DNA from: Chloroflexota bacterium
GTDB lineage: Bacteria; Chloroflexota; Dehalococcoidia; Plut-88900
NCBI GenBank assembly: GCA_022566235.1
Contig: JADFJI010000164.1
Coordinates: 1 to 5,669, forward strand
Direction: 5' to 3'
Length of the DNA stretch: 5,669 nt
Under the pieces are notes generated by a model. It was not told the origin of the DNA and did not search any database. It was given only the letters and a program-made list of their open reading frames with translations. The position numbers and the translations under genes are program-made. Below, one piece after another: positions 4,350 through 5,669 of this stretch (its first letter is position 1; each line of letters begins with the position of its first letter).

Positions 4350-5363
4350 TCAACCCAGGTAGAACACCAGAATGCTGGCCGCCAGGTAGAGCCCTATCAG
4401 CACTACCGACTCCACCGTCCAGAACCTGCCGGGTCTCCTGCGCCGCTGTTTTAGTAGGGCTACGATAACCACGGATGTCATAATGACCGCTATGGCCGCC
4501 GTTAGGATGTGTATCTGTGAGATGGCGCCCCAAAGGACGCCATCGGGGTAGGCCAAATCAACCAGGAACAGTATTAGACCCGTGTTGAGGAGAGTGCTGC
4601 CCAGCAGGTTGGCGATGGCCAGCTCAGGGGCGTACAGGCGTATAGCAGCAACCGATGTCGCCAGCTCCGGCAGCGAGGTGCTGAGGGCCAGGAATTGAGT
4701 GCCTACGTAGCTAGCTTCCCACCTCATCTCCTCGGCAATGTGGTCGGCCGTCGATGCAAGCCATATGGCCGCCCCACCTATCACAGCGGCCGATAGCAGA
4801 TAGGTCAAGGCCACCACCGGCAGGCTGGCGAGGGCGTACTCGTGATTCGCCTCTGGGGGGCTATCTCGTTCCTGGGACCGCTCGAAGCGAAAGAGCATGT
4901 ACATGGCCGCCAGGAAAACCACGAATATCACCACCGAGATGGGGCTGATGTACCAGCCGGACATGGCAGCAGTGGTGGTGTGAATAAAGATGGCTGCAGC
5001 GGCCAGGGAAATGATTGCGATTCCCAAACCGCCTATTACAATTGGGGTTTTGCCGACTCTGCTTAGGATCGGGCCATCCCGCCATAGGATGTCCAGGAGG
5101 CCGATGATGAAGAGGTTGAACAGATTGCTGCCGAAGATGGTGCCCGCCGCCAGGTCGGGTTCTCCGATCAGCGCTACCGAACTGATGCTGGTGCCCAGCT
5201 CGGGCAGGGAGGTCGCCGTGGCCAGCAGGGCGATGCCGATGAAAGACCGGCCCAGCCCCGTCTTGAAGGCTATGACATCTGCTGACCTGGTGAGGAAATG
5301 AGAAGCTCCGAGGGTGATAGCCGATGCGGCAGCGAATTGGAGCCAGAATAAAGCCAGCGTCAT
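4350..5363 (-). CDS. Na+/Ca2+ exchanger-like membrane protein (CaCA superfamily, YrbG-type)
   Basis: The product is 337 residues, the usual length of prokaryotic CaCA exchangers, with about ten hydrophobic segments (roughly 4-21, 40-67, 71-94, 107-127, 137-158, 180-204, 218-243, 247-270, 280-304, 316-336) in two inverted halves joined by a polar loop (159-177). Repeat alpha-1 carries LLATATSLPE (46-55) and FGSNLFN (77-83); alpha-2 carries FLALSTSLPE (224-233) and LGSTLLN (254-260). E55 and E233 are the conserved cation ligands. N83 and N260 sit where, from memory, the archaeal NCX_Mj has N81 and D240, and T257 replaces the usual Asn of the second GSN motif. The likely role is Ca2+ (or similar divalent cation) export driven by Na+ or H+ across the cytoplasmic membrane; the ion pair cannot be read from sequence. 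The ATG at 5363 has only a weak GAG-type ribosome site, but no other in-frame start fits before the first helix. It is convergent with the 34-codon ORF. Confidence 0.92.
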   Translation of the reverse strand: MTLALFWLQFAAASAITLGASHFLTRSADVIAFKTGLGRSFIGIALLATATSLPELGTSISSVALIGEPDLAAGTIFGSNLFNLFIIGLLDILWRDGPILSRVGKTPIVIGGLGIAIISLAAAAIFIHTTTAAMSGWYISPISVVIFVVFLAAMYMLFRFERSQERDSPPEANHEYALASLPVVALTYLLSAAVIGGAAIWLASTADHIAEEMRWEASYVGTQFLALSTSLPELATSVAAIRLYAPELAIANLLGSTLLNTGLILFLVDLAYPDGVLWGAISQIHILTAAIAVIMTSVVIVALLKQRRRRPGRFWTVESVVLIGLYLAASILVFYLG

Positions 5364-5441
5364 AGGACACTCACGGTTCTACACAGGCGAATCCCAAGGG
5401 GTCGGGCCGGTGGAGGCCACTTAGAGAATTGCGCTTGAGCT

Positions 5442-5451
5442 ATTATAATGC
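5442..5451 (-). promoter_or_regulatory. GCATTATAAT motif / candidate -10 region of the exchanger gene
   Basis: The minus strand reads GCATTATAAT from 5451 to 5442, containing a consensus TATAAT (5447-5442) 79 nt upstream of the exchanger start codon. The same 10-mer occurs twice on the plus strand in the regulator promoter (4146-4155 and 4160-4169). There is no good -35 at the usual distance. A plus-strand TATAAT (5444-5449) overlaps it because the core is palindromic, so direction is uncertain. Confidence 0.35.
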
Positions 5452-5519
5452 CTAATGACCCCACCTGCTGTCTACACCCTCGAGATCCTCTCCATAGTGC
5501 CTTCTGTGAAAGAGCGTAA

Positions 5520-5546
5520 GGGAGCTTCTTTAGCTAAAGAGTTCCC
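5520..5546. other. Stem-loop around a perfect 14-bp palindrome
   Basis: TCTTTAGCTAAAGA (5527-5540) is a perfect palindrome. It is extended by GGGA (5520-5523) pairing with TCCC (5543-5546), through one G-T and one C-G pair and a single bulged T. That makes a 13-bp stem in the 27-nt element. No T-tract follows on either strand, so it is not a standard terminator. It lies 21 nt before direct repeat copy B. Confidence 0.5.
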
Positions 5547-5567
5547 CCAGAATAAGGTGGTTGGGCG

Positions 5568-5669
5568 TAGCCGGAGCCCCCATTGGGAGGGCCTTGCCTG
5601 AGGCCTATCCGCCCCCACACCTCGGATAACCGTCACCTACCCCCTGGACCCGAGCCGCGGCCGGCAAAG
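5568..5669. repeat. ~102-bp direct repeat, copy B, reaching the window edge
   Basis: This is the same orientation as copy A at 2628-2730: three substitutions and one missing C (GGGCCTTGCC here, GGGCCCTTGCC in copy A). It ends at the last base of the window with CCGCGGCCGGCAAAG, the point aligned with 2730, so its true right end is not visible. The two copies bracket 2.84 kb containing the antiporter remnant, lipoprotein, regulator, short ORF and exchanger. Confidence 0.9.

Noticed and set aside
4861..5370. A 169-codon minus-strand frame overlapping the exchanger gene
   Set aside because: It lies entirely in another register of the exchanger gene, is rich in His, Gln and Arg and has no recognisable domain, while the exchanger frame has clear family motifs.
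5455..5601. A 48-codon plus-strand ORF beginning MTPPAVYTLEIL
   Set aside because: It has no Shine-Dalgarno, the only TATAAT is 5 nt before the ATG, and it ends inside repeat copy B. I recognise no family, though a truncated gene start cannot be excluded.

Overview
The window is 5,669 bp of moderately GC-rich bacterial DNA carrying five complete or near-complete protein genes, one gene cut by the left edge, gene fragments and several repeats. No rRNA, tRNA or CRISPR array is visible. The mix of a PhnZ-like HD protein, a Lipocalin_5 protein, a Cys-anchored GOLD-like protein with a Pro/Thr linker, CaCA exchangers and repeat-rich spacers reminds me of Chloroflexota (Dehalococcoidia or SAR202-like) genomes. 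That placement is inference; there is no phylogenetic marker here.

Layout, left to right. Positions 1-755 (minus) hold the first 251 codons of a zinc-independent medium-chain dehydrogenase/reductase (quinone oxidoreductase type). A gene-free spacer (756-1314) follows, with a nested inverted repeat ahead of the dehydrogenase and a perfect 26-bp palindrome beside other repeat-like sequence. Two plus-strand genes come next: an HD-domain protein resembling the PhnZ/TmpB diiron oxygenases (1315-1878) and a small lipocalin-like protein (2038-2481). Positions 2482-3070 hold no intact gene. They contain copy A of a ~103-bp direct repeat, a C-terminal remnant of a CaCA-type cation antiporter whose reading frame ends inside that repeat, and a second nested inverted repeat.

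The right half, all minus strand apart from one short ORF, holds a putative GOLD-domain lipoprotein (3071-3586), a small winged-helix regulator (3732-4073), and a full-length Na+/Ca2+ exchanger-like membrane protein (4350-5363). Between regulator and exchanger lies a promoter-dense AT-rich stretch with a 14-bp tandem repeat. Next to it is a 34-codon plus-strand ORF with good expression signals that looks like the stump of a truncated gene. The window ends inside copy B of the direct repeat, so the 2.8-kb block from lipoprotein to exchanger is bracketed by two direct copies.

How the genes may work together: I see no clear multi-gene pathway. The best link is a shared 10-mer (GCATTATAAT), present twice ahead of the regulator and once ahead of the exchanger, which could mean that the regulator controls both; it also contains a generic -10 box. 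I did not find a convincing new defence, secretion or metabolic system. The most notable items are the repeat-bracketed block with its gene fragments, the PhnZ-like HD protein and the bacterial GOLD-like lipoprotein.
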